Source: Salvia splendens (taxonomy: Eukaryota; Streptophyta; Magnoliopsida; Lamiales; Lamiaceae). Taken from it: DNA of 64,000 bases. Where the stretch lies: contig NC_056034.1 in NCBI RefSeq assembly GCF_004379255.2, positions 34,537,262 to 34,601,261 of the forward strand, written 5' to 3'. Shown one piece after another: positions 33,582 through 46,267 of this stretch. Every line of letters begins with the position of its first letter. The stretch's first letter is position 1. Below the pieces are notes generated by a model. The model made no database searches and was not told where the DNA came from. It saw nothing but the letters and a program-made list of their open reading frames with translations. The translations under genes and the position numbers were made by a program.

Positions 33582-35489
33582 AAGCATCCTTAACCCCGGC
33601 CCGGATTTAGGCCTAAGTCCTCTCCACGTCATCATTTCCATAAATTTCTGTGTCAGACCACAACTCCTCTAACCCTGCAGGCCCCATCCAGGCCTCATCA
33701 AACCACAACTATTAAATTGCACTATGCACAATTTACAACCTATTTTAAGCGTGAAATAAAAAAACGTTGAACAATTAAAACACGGAAAAGTCGTTCTTCA
33801 TTCGGAAATTGAAAATTACAACATAGAAATTTTAAAAAAATACATTAAAAAAACGTCAATGCTGGAAAACGTTGGTGCATGTCCAAATTTCTTCAATTAG
33901 ATCCGCTTGGAGGCGAGTGTGTGCTTCTTCTTGACGCATCACAGCTGAACGGGCCATGACATGGCGCATGTCGGGAGGAACACCCTGCACGGGAGGGTCG
34001 GTGACAACGTGGTTACTGGCAGTACTTGAGCTTGCAACGTCTCTCCATGTCGTGACATTTTCTCCCTCGTCCTCAATGATCGTGTATGCATTATGATACA
34101 TGCATACATGATGTCGGCGATTATTGGACGTTGCCATCCACGGGTCGCTCCCTTCACCATACCCCACCGTGCTTGGAGGACTCTGAATGCACGCTCCACA
34201 TCTTTCCGAGCCGCCTCTTGTTTTTGGGCGAACAATGACCTCTTCGGCGTTGTCAGACATGTGATAGTCTTCACGAACACGGGCCGTCGAGGGTAGATCC
34301 CAACTACCAGATAGTGCCACATATTGTATCGACGATCGTTGGTCGTGAACTCTACGTTTGGCGCTCACCCGACACACAAGCCGTTAAACAATGGAGACTC
34401 GTTCAACACATTGAGGTCGTTGTTCGACCCGGGGACACCAAAGTAGGCATGTCAGATCCACAAACGTTGGTTGGCAACGGCCTCCAACACGATTGTTGGA
34501 TGTGTGCCCTTGTGCCCGCTAGTGTATTGTCCTCTCCAAGTTGTTGGACAATTCTTCCACTGCCAGTGCATACAATCAATGCTGCCCAGCATCCCGGGGA
34601 AGCCTTGGACCAGCTAGTGCATGTTCACCATCCTCTGGGTGTCTTCGGTCGTTGGCTTTGTCAAGTATGTATCCTTGAATGCTTCGATGACTCCCCGACA
34701 GAATTTAGCTAAGTAATCTCGTCCAGTATGCTTGCTTACATGGAGATACTCATCGAACATATATTGCAGTAGTTCCATAAGTGAGTTGACGTATGACAGA
34801 TGTGCATTTCTGCAAAGTCGGTATAATTTGCCGGCCAACAACATTGGTGGTTTGCAGGAAATACGAGTCACGGGCTACAACTGCATTGACGATGCGCAGG
34901 AATAAAGGCTTCCGTATCCGAAACCGACGACGGAACATCTGATCACTCCATCGAGGATCTCTAGAGAAATAATATGTGAAAAGCCGCAAATGAGCTTGTT
35001 CACGGTCTCGGTGGATATACATCTGAGTCCGTGGTACACGGACGTGTTGCTCGTTCCACGGTTGAACAACAGCTTGGTAGCGAGCAACCTCGTTGTTGAT
35101 TTCCTCTTGGATTGCATCGCCTCCTCTAACATTCTGGCAATTTGAGCTTCGATTGCTCTTTGAGCATCCGACCTAGGAGGCATTTTTGACGGATATATTT
35201 GCGAGTGATATAGTTTAAGAGGGAGAGAAATGAAGTAAAATAGAAATGAAAATGGGGTGAAATTTATAGAAAAAATTTCGATTTTAAAAAAATTATTATA
35301 AAATATTCAAAATTGGGGCCCGGGTCTGGCCCAAACCCCCTCCAACTCTGGGCCGGACCGCAACGAGGCCTGTCACGGGACCATCCAAAGCCGAGCCGAG
35401 CCGAACGGGGCGCGGCCCAGGCCACAATTCTCCATGCTCCAACGCGCCAGGACCTAGGTGCGGTCCGGCCCGCAGCATTAACGATGCTC
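33582..35489 (-). mobile_element. PIF/Harbinger element, degenerate
   Basis: Flanked by TTA (33579-33581 and 35490-35492), the 3-bp target of PIF/Harbinger elements. Left end AAGCATCCTTAACC and right end GTTAACGATGCTC-type sequence form short imperfect inverted repeats, with GC-rich GGCCCG motifs just inside both. It contains a broken minus-strand transposase and no visible second (Myb-like) ORF. Confidence 0.82.
33856..35183 (-). pseudogene. Broken PIF/Harbinger transposase (DDE_Tnp_4 type)
   Basis: Minus-strand frames from 35183 to 33856 together resemble the transposase at 53119-54435: YYFSRDPRWSDQMFRRRFRI, then (frameshifted) QYMFDEYLHVSKHTGRDYLAKF, GFPGMLGSIDCMHWQWKNCP near 34600, FGVPGSNNDLNVLNESPLF, and PKRSLFAQKQEAARKDVERA with FRVLQARWGMV. 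DCMHW and SNNDLN hold two catalytic Asp positions and KDVERA the third acidic residue, as in this family. At least four frameshifts or stops separate the pieces. It cannot make a whole protein. Confidence 0.87.
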
Positions 35490-35492
35490 TTA

Positions 35493-36036
35493 GTCCATTA
35501 ATAAAGATCTCATTTTATCATTTTCATTAGTCCACCAAAAATATCGTATTTGTTTTTTTAACTATTATCGATAATTAACTTCACATTCTATCAACTTTAT
35601 TTAATCAAAATAACTAATGTATTATGTAAAAGTAGAACACATTTTTTACTAACTTTTTCAACTAATTTTTAATTACATTTCTTAAAATTCATCCCTAGTT
35701 AAACATGGACTTGTATTTGAAGACCGGTGGGAGTATAAGAGACTTGTATTTGAAGACTGGTGGGAGTATAACAGAGAGAAAAATTATCGGAGGAAAATAG
35801 GAAAATAGTAAATTGGTTAATGATATTGGTGTATAGATGGTCAAGAGCAACAGTGGATAGCTGGGCGACGAGAAAAGGTAAAAGAGCAAAGGGCTTCTAT
35901 ATTCAGCCGCTTTATTCTCGTCTACTACAACCACACATCATCTCATACATTATTCGTTTTTACTCTATATACTTTTCCTCATCTCTTCTTCAACTGCGCA
36001 TCCCTCCTCTTTCCCCCCTCCCACCTCTCCCGTCTC

Positions 36037-36070
<34 letters not shown>

Positions 36071-36137
36071 TTATATTTATTTAGATATAAAATTGCTCTC
36101 GGTTTGTGAATATAGCACATGTTTAGACCCATTAATC
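35493..36137. other. Upstream region and leader of the VIL2-like gene
   Basis: 35500-35720 looks like a worn Stowaway remnant (TCCACCAAAAATATCG... CTTAAAATTC). A unit of 33 bp (GACTTGTATTTGAAGAC...GGGAGTATA) is tandemly repeated at 35708-35773. A CT tract and (TA)n lie at 36035-36070, as is common in plant 5' leaders. No other gene. Confidence 0.5.
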
Positions 36138-39100
36138 ATGGATTCTCCTCATATTCTTGGTACTCGTACACACACACTCTCTCTGTATATATGTGTGTGT
36201 GTTTAGGCTCTAAAATACAAAAAAGGGTCGTTTTTAATTTTTGGGTTATGATTGTGTGTGTGTGGAGATGAAAGCTTTGTCTTTCAGGTAAAGGAATAAT
36301 GTGGGCATACTTTTTTGTTATTACAACCAAACACTAGCTATGGATGGTTCGTCCTTGGACGGTAAAGATTCTTGCTTTACCCTTTTGTCTTTACGATCGC
36401 GACTTTGCTATGAATAAAGATTAAATCTTTTCTTTTTCAACAATATTTTGTGATCGATGGGATGTTGGGTTCGTATTCGATCTGTTTGATGCTGCGATTT
36501 CTTGAATTGATCTTCATTTAATTTTATTTTTGGGTTTAGCTTTTTTCGATGAAATTGAATGCACGCATACTCACACACTCACGCACAGACTCCATTGCTC
36601 CTACTTTTCCTGTTCTGTTTCCCTTTTTACGATTCTGTAAAATATGTCTGTTTATGTGCTTTCCAAATTATAAAGAAAAAGAGGCGATGGTGGATTCTGT
36701 CGGTTGTGTTTACTTTTTCTTGTATTTTGATTTCTATATATCGCGTCTTAATTTTCAAAGATGGTTGTCTGGTCATTTAGCTACTGTGCTTTGACAAGTT
36801 CCGTGGTCATTTTAGTGCTTATAGCATTGAACATTTGCAGTGGTTATCTAGTTTTTGAATCTCTCAGCAAAGATAGAACTTTGAAAAATAGATGGCAATC
36901 TGTATCTTTGATGCTTTGATTGATCTAATTATTATGTGTTGTTCTTAAGGTGTTCAGCGTTCGTCTTCTATCTGCTGTCTTCAATGCATTTTAGGCCTTG
37001 ATCCTGTGGTTTGCAGTTTCAATTTTTTGTACGAGTTACTCGTGCTTATTGTGTAGTTTAACTATGCAATCTATATGTGCATGATCTCACCGGTTTTTTT
37101 CATTAATCGCCATGTGCTAAGACCTTATCTTTGTCAACAATGAAGTTGTCACGATCGTGAGAGGTTGAAGATCCTAAAATTGAATTTTGTTCTTTGCTTC
37201 AACATGGTTTCTTTTCTCCGCTACTGAGTACTCCTATCTCTTCTCATTGGTGTAATACTTATACAATCTTGATGACCTTGTTTTGAACTCAGAGTTGGTG
37301 TTTGATCCATCAAAATGCAGTAAGTTGAGTATGGAACAAAAGAGGGAACTTGTGTATGAAGTGTCCGAGTGGTCAGATGGTGCCACAGAAGTGCTGCACA
37401 GCTGGACTCGCCAGGAGATATTGCAGGTCCTCTGTGCCGAGCTGGGAAAGGAAAGGAAGTACACCGGCTTAACCAAGTCGAAAATAATAGAAAATCTTCT
37501 AAAGATTGTGTATGATAAGAAAGCTATGGAACGTGGAGCTGCAAGCGTTTCAGAATCACATCCTACCTCAGAAAACGGTGAGAGGACTCCAAAAAGGCTA
37601 AGGAAATCGGATCACCCAAACCGTCTGCATATCACAGCAGGTTTCCCTGTTACTAGCGCGCCAGATGCTGAGCAAGGTAATACAGTGTATTGCAAAAACT
37701 CGGCTTGCAAGGCTAAAATAAATCGCGAGGATTTATTCTGCAAAAGGTGCTCGTGCTGCATTTGTCGACAATATGATGATAATAAGGACCCTAGCCTATG
37801 GTTGAATTGCAGTTCGGACCCTCCCTTTCTTGGTATGTCATGTGGCATGTCATGCCACCTTGAGTGTGCGTTACGGAATGAAAATTCCAGCATATCAAAA
37901 GAATGGCAGGATAAAGAGCTTGATGCGAGTTTCTCTTGCATGTCTTGTGGAAAAGTGAATGATTTACTAAGGTACTGCCTGATTTTGCTCATAGATTTAA
38001 GTTCATACACTTCATATCTGAAAGTGATAAACTAAGCCTGCATTATCAAAATCCCTACATTGTGCGAAATACCGACTTGCTCATGATGTTCTCTTGAGGT
38101 ACTTACTTTTTTATGGATATTCATGGTAAATAGCTCGAATTTTCTGTTGAATTATACAGCTCATGGAGGAAGCAACTGGTTGTCGCAAGGGACACCAGGC
38201 GGGTTGATATACTGTGCTATAGGCTATCGTTATGCCAAAAGATCCTTGCTGGTTCCAAGCTTTACCATAATCTTTGTGCATACGTAGATGAGGCAGTGTC
38301 TAAGCTTGAAGAAGATGTTGGCCCTCTCACGGGTTTACCTGTAAAGAAGGCTAGAGGTATTGTTAACAGGCTCTCTTCGGGCCAAGAAATTCAAAAACTT
38401 TGTGCCTCAGCTGTGGAGTCTCTCGATTTAATGCTTTCTGAAAGAGCATCTGTTACACCTTCTAGTACGCTCTCTCTCTTTCGATCGATGCTCGTTTTAA
38501 ATTACTCTACCTGGCATATTTGTTGCTCTTATTAATGTGATCTGAATCGCCTAGATTGCGTTGCACTTGCTGGGAACTTGTTGCAGTTTCAAGAAACACG
38601 CTCGTCGTCTGTTGCATTGACACTGAATTCTGATGATTCCAGCATGAGAAACATAGTTGGTTATATGCTGTGGCATCGGAAAGCAGAAGATAAGGACTAT
38701 CCATCGGAGCCTACCTGCAGGCTGTTTGCACCTGATACAAAGCTGCTGCTTTCCAATCTAATCCCGGCTACAGAGTATTTCCTCAAGGTCGCTGTACTCG
38801 AGAAAGAAAGACAAATCGGGTCCCTTGAGTTTCAATTCAGAACAGAGAGCTCCGAAGATGAGACGCAGAATTTGAATTCCAAGAGTTTAGAAGAAGAAAG
38901 AAGTCAAAGTACGGCCACCAACTGCAGCAGTCTCTCAAATCCTTCCTCAGTTGAGGACGAGAACATCGCAGTCTTACCCTGCAGAAATGAGGATAGCAAC
39001 AGAAGAGATAATTATCTTCGTTTTACCAGTAACGCTGATAAGCTTGCTGCTTCAAAGTTGTTTGGTAAGGATAACGACAACGATTTCTTGGATCCATGCC

Positions 39101-39720
39101 CGAAGGAGGGCAATGGAGATATTATCTCTTTGTCGGATGAAGAACATAATGCGGTGAATTTCAGAAATAAAGAGAAGGAGTCGTCAACCGGTCAGATGGT
39201 TGAGGAAACGAGCACCGACGATGGATCCAACACTCCCCGGACAGGCTTGGAGTGTGTCCCCTACGTCGACAGCTTGCAGATCACTCCCTGCAAGATGGAC
39301 AACATGAAGGACGGATGTGGTAGGAAGAAGAGGTGCAAAATCAACGGGAAGGGTATCGACATTGTGTCCAAGAGAGACGAGGAGCCTCAAGCAGGCAGCT
39401 CATCGAAGAAGAGGAGTGGAGAGAGGCACGATGAGGATTGCCCTGGCATCGGGGACAAGGATTTTGAGTACTACGTGAAGGTGGTCCGGTGGTTGGAATG
39501 CGATGGTCACATTGACACTGCATTTAGGCAGAAATTCTTGACGTGGTACAGCTTGAGGGCCACTCCTCAAGAGGTAAGGGTTGTGAAAGTATTTATTGAT
39601 ACGTTCATTGAAGAGCCGGCGTCACTTGCAGGTCAGCTCGTCGACAGCTTCACGGACGTTATATCAAACAAGCGATGCTCGACGGTGCGTTCAGGGTTTT
39701 GTTTGAAGCTCTGGCACTAA
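36138..39720 (+). CDS. VIL2: VIN3-like PHD/FN3/VID protein (VIL2/VEL1-type)
   Basis: Nuclear accessory of Polycomb repressive complex 2, acting in chromatin silencing and flowering control (family knowledge). Exons 36138-36159, 37293-37971, 38160-38464 and 38555-39720 join in frame to 723 aa, close to the about 714 aa of Arabidopsis VIL2. The first exon supplies MDSPHIL; the G at 36159 plus AG at 37293 makes Glu 8. Seen in order: an N-terminal helical region (about 14-88) with KCSKLSMEQKRELVYEVSEW and GKERKYTGLTKSKIIENLL; a basic patch PKRLRKSDHPNRL (107-119); a Cys-rich PHD-like finger (about 141-227) with FCKRCSCCICRQYDDNKDPS and CHLECAL; a fibronectin-III-like region (about 340-435); and a C-terminal VID domain (last about 80 aa) with YYVKVVRWLECDGHID and FRQKFLTWYSLRATPQE. 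It ends FCLKLWH, as in this family. The choice of VIL2 over VIL1 rests on length and on the KCSKLS N-terminus. The splice at 38464/38555 is the least certain. Confidence 0.9.
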
Positions 39721-40833
39721 GAGGTTGGAGGTTTATTGTTTTATTATAGGATTGAATTCATGCAGATATTTGCCAGCTTCATTCTTTGAATTTGAAATGT
39801 GATTGATTGATCAATCTCCATTGAAATAGCTTCTTAATCATTTATGAAGAAAATATGTTGACAGTAAGGATTTCGTTCATTTTACAAGTGCAGTAGCGCA
39901 TTGCAATGGACATATATAGGCATTTGTTATGTTTACATTTGGGAGTGGGAGCGTCTGCTAAGGTCGCGGTCGACGCCGATTCTTTTCCGATCACGATCTC
40001 GGTCCCTGTCTCTATATGCGATGTACTCAAAATCCACCTTTATGTTATTTTCTCTACATATTATAATTTCATTTATAATTATATAATATAATATAATATA
40101 ATATAATGAAATTCACACAAATTAATTTTAATTTAATATATAAATTAAATTCACATATAACATTATTTAAATTAAATCCACATCATAACAAAAATAAGCA
40201 TGCTATTAGAAAAAAGAGTCCAAAAAAGGATGTTATAAAATAAAAACAAATTATAAAAAAAATATGGAATTAGGCTTTAAATTTATAATTTTTTATTCTA
40301 ATAAAGATATTTTAATAAATAAAAAAACTATATATAAATATCAATTTTTAATTAACTATCTATTTATAAATATATACTCCCGCTGTCCGGGAATATGAGT
40401 CCCATTTTTCCAATTAAAAACTTGAGATGTTCCAGGTAGTTGACCCACCGGGTGAGGTAAGCTCGACAAACCACTCATTCGGGTGAAAAGCGGTTGGCAA
40501 TCCAGAGGACTAGATTCGACCGAGTGAATCACGAGCAACAGTCGGTACCCAAACGGGTAGAGTTGTGTTGTTTTGGCAACCGATCAGGTAAAATGGCGCA
40601 AGATGGCCTAGACATGTAACTTTAAGCCTTATGGCTACTCGGTTAGGTGGAATTGAGGAAATAGAAATAGAAATAGAAATAGAAATAGAAATAGAAATAG
40701 AAATAGAAATAGAATAGAACATGTTTAGTCTAACAAAAAACTATAAAAACATATAAGAAATAATATTGTTTTATTTAACCTCCCTTAAATTCTTTGCTCA
40801 TTGGTCTACTTCCCAAAGTTAAAATATAAAAGT
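39721..40833. other. 3' flank of VIL2-like gene and intergenic repeats
   Basis: Contains a TATAA-unit tract at 40079-40108 and a hexanucleotide array at 40658-40716. The part 40380-40650 is moderately GC-rich repeat-like DNA without a recognisable gene. Confidence 0.55.
40658..40716. repeat. (GAAATA)n hexanucleotide microsatellite
   Basis: About ten consecutive GAAATA units. The open frame of alternating Ile-Ser on the opposite strand is produced by the repeat. Confidence 0.95.
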
Positions 40834-41148
40834 GGAGTAAAAGTTAATTTTGGTCATAAACATACGACCAAAATATGAATTTGGTCCAAAACATTCACTT
40901 TTTGGAAAACAGGTTCATAACAAATGAAATTCTTATCAGAGTGGTCCTTTTTTACGGTTCCGTCAAAAAACTAACGGTCATACCACTGTGCAATTAGCGT
41001 TGACCATTATTTTTTTTATGGAACCTTCAAAAAAAGAATTACTTCGGCGGCATTTTTATTTGTTATGGACCTATTTTTCAAAAAGTGAATGTTTTGGACC
41101 AAATTCGTATTTTAGTCATATGTCTAGGATTTAAATTGAACTTTACTC
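40834..41148. mobile_element. MITE with long (~85 bp) inverted arms, Mutator-like
   Basis: Left arm GGAGTAAAAGTTAATTTTGG...AATTTGGTCCAAAACATTC, right arm GAATGTTTTGGACCAAATT...AAATTGAACTTTACTC. The arms pair for about 85 bp around a 140-bp centre. Flanks TATAAAAGTG and TATAAAGTAC are similar and could be a worn 9-bp target duplication. No ORF. Confidence 0.7.
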
Positions 41149-41157
41149 TATAAAGTA

Positions 41158-41290
41158 CTCCCTTTGTCCCACTCTTAAGGAGAATTTCTTATTTCATACC
41201 GGATTTATATAGTGTTGTTTTGTAGGTAAGTGAAAAGAGAATAAATTAAGAGAAGATATAGAAAGAGTGATGTTTCTATTTTAATTTATA
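41158..41290. mobile_element. Left part of a Stowaway-like MITE
   Basis: TA then CTCCCTTTGTCCCACTCTTA, with the body (ATAGTGTTGTTTTGTAGGTAAG, AGAAAGAGTGATGTTTCTAT) closely like the copy at 28513. The right terminus is missing. Confidence 0.6.
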
Positions 41291-41625
41291 TTTTCACAAT
41301 AAACACAACAAATAAAATACATAATTTTATGAGGAATCTAACAAAATCTAAATTGCATTTGTTCAAATAAAAATTTTTTGAAAATATTGTAGCATTATTT
41401 TCATATTATATTTTTTTAAAACAGCCAAATACATCCCCCTAAAAAAAACCGGACACATTTTGCTATTTCGATTTTTCTGCCATTTAAAGACGCTTAACTT
41501 TTTTCATTTTTAGCAAACGAGCTTCAATCTTCATACTCCACTAACTAATTACACTCACATTTTACTAGATAAAATTAAAATATAAAAATAGAACTCATAT
41601 TCCAATAACTATTTTATTCATAGTA

Positions 41626-43781
41626 TCTATACTAATATAAAGGTTGAGTTTTGAGGGCAATTTGGTAAATGAGAGATGTTTTTTAGGACAATTTAGGTAG
41701 CTGAGAAATATTAATGGAATTTGGATTGAAAGTAATCGATAATAAAACGGCGTTTTCAAAGCATCAATATGATAATTGTATTGGTTTCATTTCCTTAATG
41801 ACATCATTATATACTAATCTGGCGTTTTAAAAAATAACCGCAATTGTCGTTACTTTTTATAAATAATAACTATGGCTACTATGTGCAAATAAGTAGTACT
41901 ATAAATATAATTATCTCCACTTTAGAATTTGCATTAAATATTTGTTCAACTCTTGCTATTCAATCAACTCAAAAGTTTTGAAAAAAAAAACAGCAACACC
42001 CTAATAATAAGAAAATTGTGGCCCGTACATTAATTCTCACAATTATTATTCATTTAAATGCACAATTCTCATCCCAAATATTGACGACACTTAATATTCA
42101 GCCATCCCTATAAATCTTTTTTCTCTTGAATCCCTCGGCACTCACCATGCTTGATGTTTGAGAGCTATCCGTCATCACAATGGTATAAATCATTCGTTCT
42201 TTAATTTCCGTTTCTCAATTTTAATATTCTATGTTTATGTATGCTACTTTAGCATTTTATCTGTTTTTTATGGATTATGCTTAAACTGCAGAAGTTGTAA
42301 ACCCAAAGCATTTCCGTCAATTGTCCATAACAATTCTTGATTTAGTTCACCAAGCTGCCAATTTACATGCAGCATAAAAAGGGTGCTAATGAAGGTGTGG
42401 TGTTTTTATGTGTTGTTTCTCAACACTAATAGGATTCTAATAGTGTATTCATGGTCCATGAAATCAATATGGTGTTTGTGTTTTATTGAGTATGCGATTT
42501 CTTATCATTTCTTTATAGTATATTTTTGGTAATCTTAAAACATATTTTATTCCTGTGTTGAGACATCATACATAATACTATTTGGTTTTCTTGCTGTTTT
42601 AGAGTTGAGTTTCCATAATTTTCTATATCCATTAAATAGAAAAATTAGTATTTGGCTCGATTATTTAATGCTACAAAATTATTGTATGACTACTAGCCAT
42701 TTTAGGGTTTTGAATTTCCATAATGTTCTATATTGATTTTAGATTTTGTATTTTAGCCATCTGGGATTCGATTATAATAATGATAAATCAGTTTGGCTAT
42801 TGAAATTCATTGGCTTCTTTTAATAAATGAAATATTTTGGAAAATTATGACATTGTATTTAGTTTTGGTTAAAATTATTTTACTATTTAATCTGTATCTA
42901 TTTTTAGGCTTGGGTTTAGAGAGTTTTAAGTGTCGGGCTTAGTCTTAAAAATAATTTTCATGTACCATTATTGCAAGCAATATATATATACTAGGTTGAT
43001 GATATTTGTGATTTCACTATTAATATTTTTTACAAAGAACTTTTCCAAAATTTATGAATTATTATATTATTATCATCTTATAAACTTTTTTTACGTCTTG
43101 CATACTTAGCTACTCTATATCCATATTTCAATGACTCTTTATTAATGATGATTATTATTATTGTATGTTAATATTTTTTATATGAATGATTTGAGAGTGT
43201 TTATAATGTCCATTAATATAAGAAAGTGGTCATTCAAAGTAAAAATGAACTGGGGCGGAGAGAGAATTTTATTGATATTTGACTCATTTGTAGGTCACGA
43301 TGAGTATATTTTAAAGTTAAGAGTTTATGATTTAGGTTTCAAGGTTTGAGTTTTTAGTGTATAGGGTCACTATATTGCAATGAAATGAAGCTCGACTAGG
43401 AAGTGTCTCACCAATGCAATCTTAAATTATTGCAAAGTAAACTTGCTCCTGCAGTTATAACTCAACGGTTAATTCATATTTTCACAGAATTAAAATGCTT
43501 TTTAATTTTAAGTTTGATATTTAAATGTCAAGACAGTTTATTAAAATGTCAACACAAATATGTGTTGACATTTTAATGTGATCGTATTGACATTTTTAAG
43601 AAAAGTTAGCATTTAAATGCATTCTTCGGCCATGTGGGGTTAATGTGATTGAAAAAGTATAATCCAAAGTAAGAGGATGTCGAGTATTCTTTTGTTTATC
43701 ATTTCACAAATTTTATTTCGCATAATGAAATAAATACGAAGAAATTAAAATTACCCGTGCATCGCACGGGCGTGATACTAG
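41626..43781 (+). mobile_element. Non-autonomous Helitron
   Basis: The 5' end reads TCTATACTAATATAAAGG after an A (41625). The 3' end is CTAG (43778-43781) before a T (43782), with the hairpin CCCGTGC-ATC-GCACGGG at 43754-43770 seven bases before the CTAG. These are the hallmarks of plant Helitrons inserted between A and T. No Rep/helicase ORF is visible in the 2.16 kb, and the short frames inside have no domain. A stretch at 43530-43610 resembles the MITE at 14897. Confidence 0.92.
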
Positions 43782-43782
43782 T

Positions 43783-43852
43783 TCTTTATAAAGTCAAACT
43801 CTTAAAACATGTGCCGAGTCAAGATGTGTTTTTAATTGGCGGACGGATGGAG
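43783..43852. mobile_element. Right end of a MITE split by the Helitron
   Basis: AAAACATGTGCCGAGTCAAG followed by GGACGGATGGAG before TA is the typical right end of a Stowaway copy. Left-side sequence resembling the other half (TTCATACTCCACTAACTAAT and onward) precedes the Helitron at about 41530-41624, so the Helitron appears to have landed inside this MITE. Confidence 0.6.
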
Positions 43853-45540
43853 TATTATGTGAAATATGATCTCCTTCAAATCTTTCAAATCTTTGCTTTA
43901 CATATACCTAAAGAATCTAATTGAATGAATGAAAGAACAGATATGGATTTTTCTTTAATCCAGTCACTCCAATTCTAAGTCTTGCATCAGAACTTCAACG
44001 CCACGCTTTGTAATAAATGGAAAAATATATCATATATATTCTTAAATTTTAACAAATAGTAGTATTATTATTCAATGTATATATATCACCAAACTTAGCA
44101 GATTACAGATATATAATCCCCACGTCCACACCAAAACCAGGAGAGATACGATTATATAGCTATTCCCTATAGTAGGATTAGCTATCAAATCCGTATTAAG
44201 TTGCTACAATTTTAAAAAACAAAAGTTGATTAAAAGATATGTTACTAGCATGTGGAATGCCAAAAATATAAGTCATTATTGGGTTTTATAATATTAGAGA
44301 GACAGTTTTGATTTGGAACTTTAGCTTTTGGAGGAAAGCGGATGAATGGGAAGTTTCTCATCCCCTAATCTCAAATCTCGATGATAAATATTCTTTACTT
44401 TAATTTTATATTATTTCCTATCTCCAATCACACCCTTGATCATTTATCATGATTCCATTATCTGTTGTCCAACTCTTATTTTAATCCTTCTTTATTAAAA
44501 TATTAATCACAAGGTTGGCTAAGATTGATTTAATCTATCAGACGAAAACCTGAAATTCTATATGATTATTTCAAAAATCAACTTATTTCATTTTCATTGA
44601 CTGAAATAATTACTCCTTATTTATAATCATATTAAGATGTGTTTGTGACGGTGTGAATTTCGGACAATTTACAAGAAATGATTAACAATATTGTTTTAAA
44701 TTTATTCATAATATGTTATTATGCTACTATTTAGAATATTAAATAATTAATCACCAATCTATAGAAATCTGAAAAGTGGTAAGGAATCCCACATTATTGA
44801 GAACGTCATTTTCACTTGATTTAAACATTGTATTAAAATAGCAACAATTAATCAGACCACTAAAAACTCTTCAGTTGCCAAAAAAATGGAAGGGATTTAT
44901 ACTGTCTGCAAAAAGAAAAACCAACTTTTCTCTTTCTTCTATTCGTTAATCAACCTTTATTATAATCATTATTATCACTTTCCATTTTAAATTTTTGCAG
45001 CAGCTTTTTTTAGCAAAGAAGAACTTGCCTGGCATATTTACTTCAATTGCTTAAATAGCTGAAATATAGTAATAAAAACAGAAATAGTGTATGTATATGG
45101 AGTGGGGTCGTCCTAACACAACACCTCTAAATACAATGCACAGATTAAATTAAAGAAATATAATTAATATTAGTATATGACTAGCAACAGCTAACTCATC
45201 TCTTCTTTTCTTTCTCACACACAACACATGCTCATACACAAATCCAGCCTGTCCACCTTAATTATTTTATGAAATCCCCAAGATTTTTATTTGATTTCTT
45301 GTTTCTCCAAAGAAAGAGGCATAGGACTTTGTATCCTGCCCTCTGTGCTTGGATTATTCAAACAACACCATATACATATCTTGTCATAACCCCTTAGATT
45401 TTCATTTGTTCTTTTTTTTGAAGTTGAGTTGTATTGTTCAACATTCGACGTGGGGTTGCCATTTGTATGAAATCTGGAGCATGATGATCATCAGCTGGCT
45501 GGCTTGTTTGCTTGTGGGATTCATTTCATTTTCTTGAGAA
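43853..45540. other. Intergenic and upstream region of the 46268 gene
   Basis: AT-rich, with no gene recognised. The part from about 45180 onward becomes CT-rich and leader-like. Confidence 0.5.
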
Positions 45541-45587
45541 TAAAAAGAAGAAAATCTTGTTCAGTTTTTGAATGTTTGTTTGAAGAT

Positions 45588-45628
45588 ATGCAATGAAATT
45601 CATACCCGAATTCGACGTTCATTTCCAG
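45588..45628 (+). promoter_or_regulatory. uORF-bearing leader exon end (inferred)
   Basis: Two overlapping small start-stop frames are seen: ATGCAATGA at 45588-45596, and ATGAAATTC... at 45593, which runs 12 codons to a donor CAG|GTAATAG (45628). If spliced to the acceptor TTCAG at 46265, the second frame ends GCA TGA at 46269-46271, overlapping the main ATG (46268). This makes a leader exon with translational-control potential more likely than a coding exon, but the splice is not proven. Confidence 0.45.
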
Positions 45629-46267
45629 GTAATAGATGTTTACCTCCATTCTGATCTCGCACTTTGTTGAATTGAAGATGAATGCATCACGTAGTACTGT
45701 TTTTCCTTCTTCTTTTCTTTCTATTATTATTGATTTTTTTCTATATAAGGCAAAAAAAAGACAGATCTATTTTTCTTATTCAAGAATTATAAACTTGTGT
45801 TTGAAAATATAGTTTTCCTAATCAAGAATAGATGGCATTAGATCACTACTGGAATCCATTCATGAAAAAGAATTCTAAGCCTCTCTTTTTGACTTTAATT
45901 TTTCATGTGTGCAACAACTTCAAAAGGCATCTAATTTTTAACATAAAACCACTGATTTTAATACATTATCTTCTCCTCACACTATCTCAAAGTCCCAAGA
46001 AAGGAATCGATGATGTTAACAAGCATAGTTAGGCGAAGAAAAATCCTTTCTTGAAAGGACACAACCCAAATTAAAATATATCTGCATGAGGTTGTAATAG
46101 TATTGTTTTAGTACACTATTTAATCCTCAAATATAAGCAAAGAATCAATAATATTTAGGGCCCCTCTCTCTCTTTTGGCAATATGTACCACTAATGATTT
46201 GGTTTTTTGAGATAGTTTTTCCCTTGTTGAAATCTAAGTGGCCACAAACTTTTTTCTATCTTCAGGC

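Noticed and set aside
33939..34712. Plus- and minus-strand frames beside the Harbinger transposase
   Set aside because: They are other-frame shadows of the broken minus-strand transposase; only the family-matching pieces were kept.
40356..40722. Ile-Ser repeat frame on the minus strand
   Set aside because: Produced by the GAAATA hexanucleotide array.
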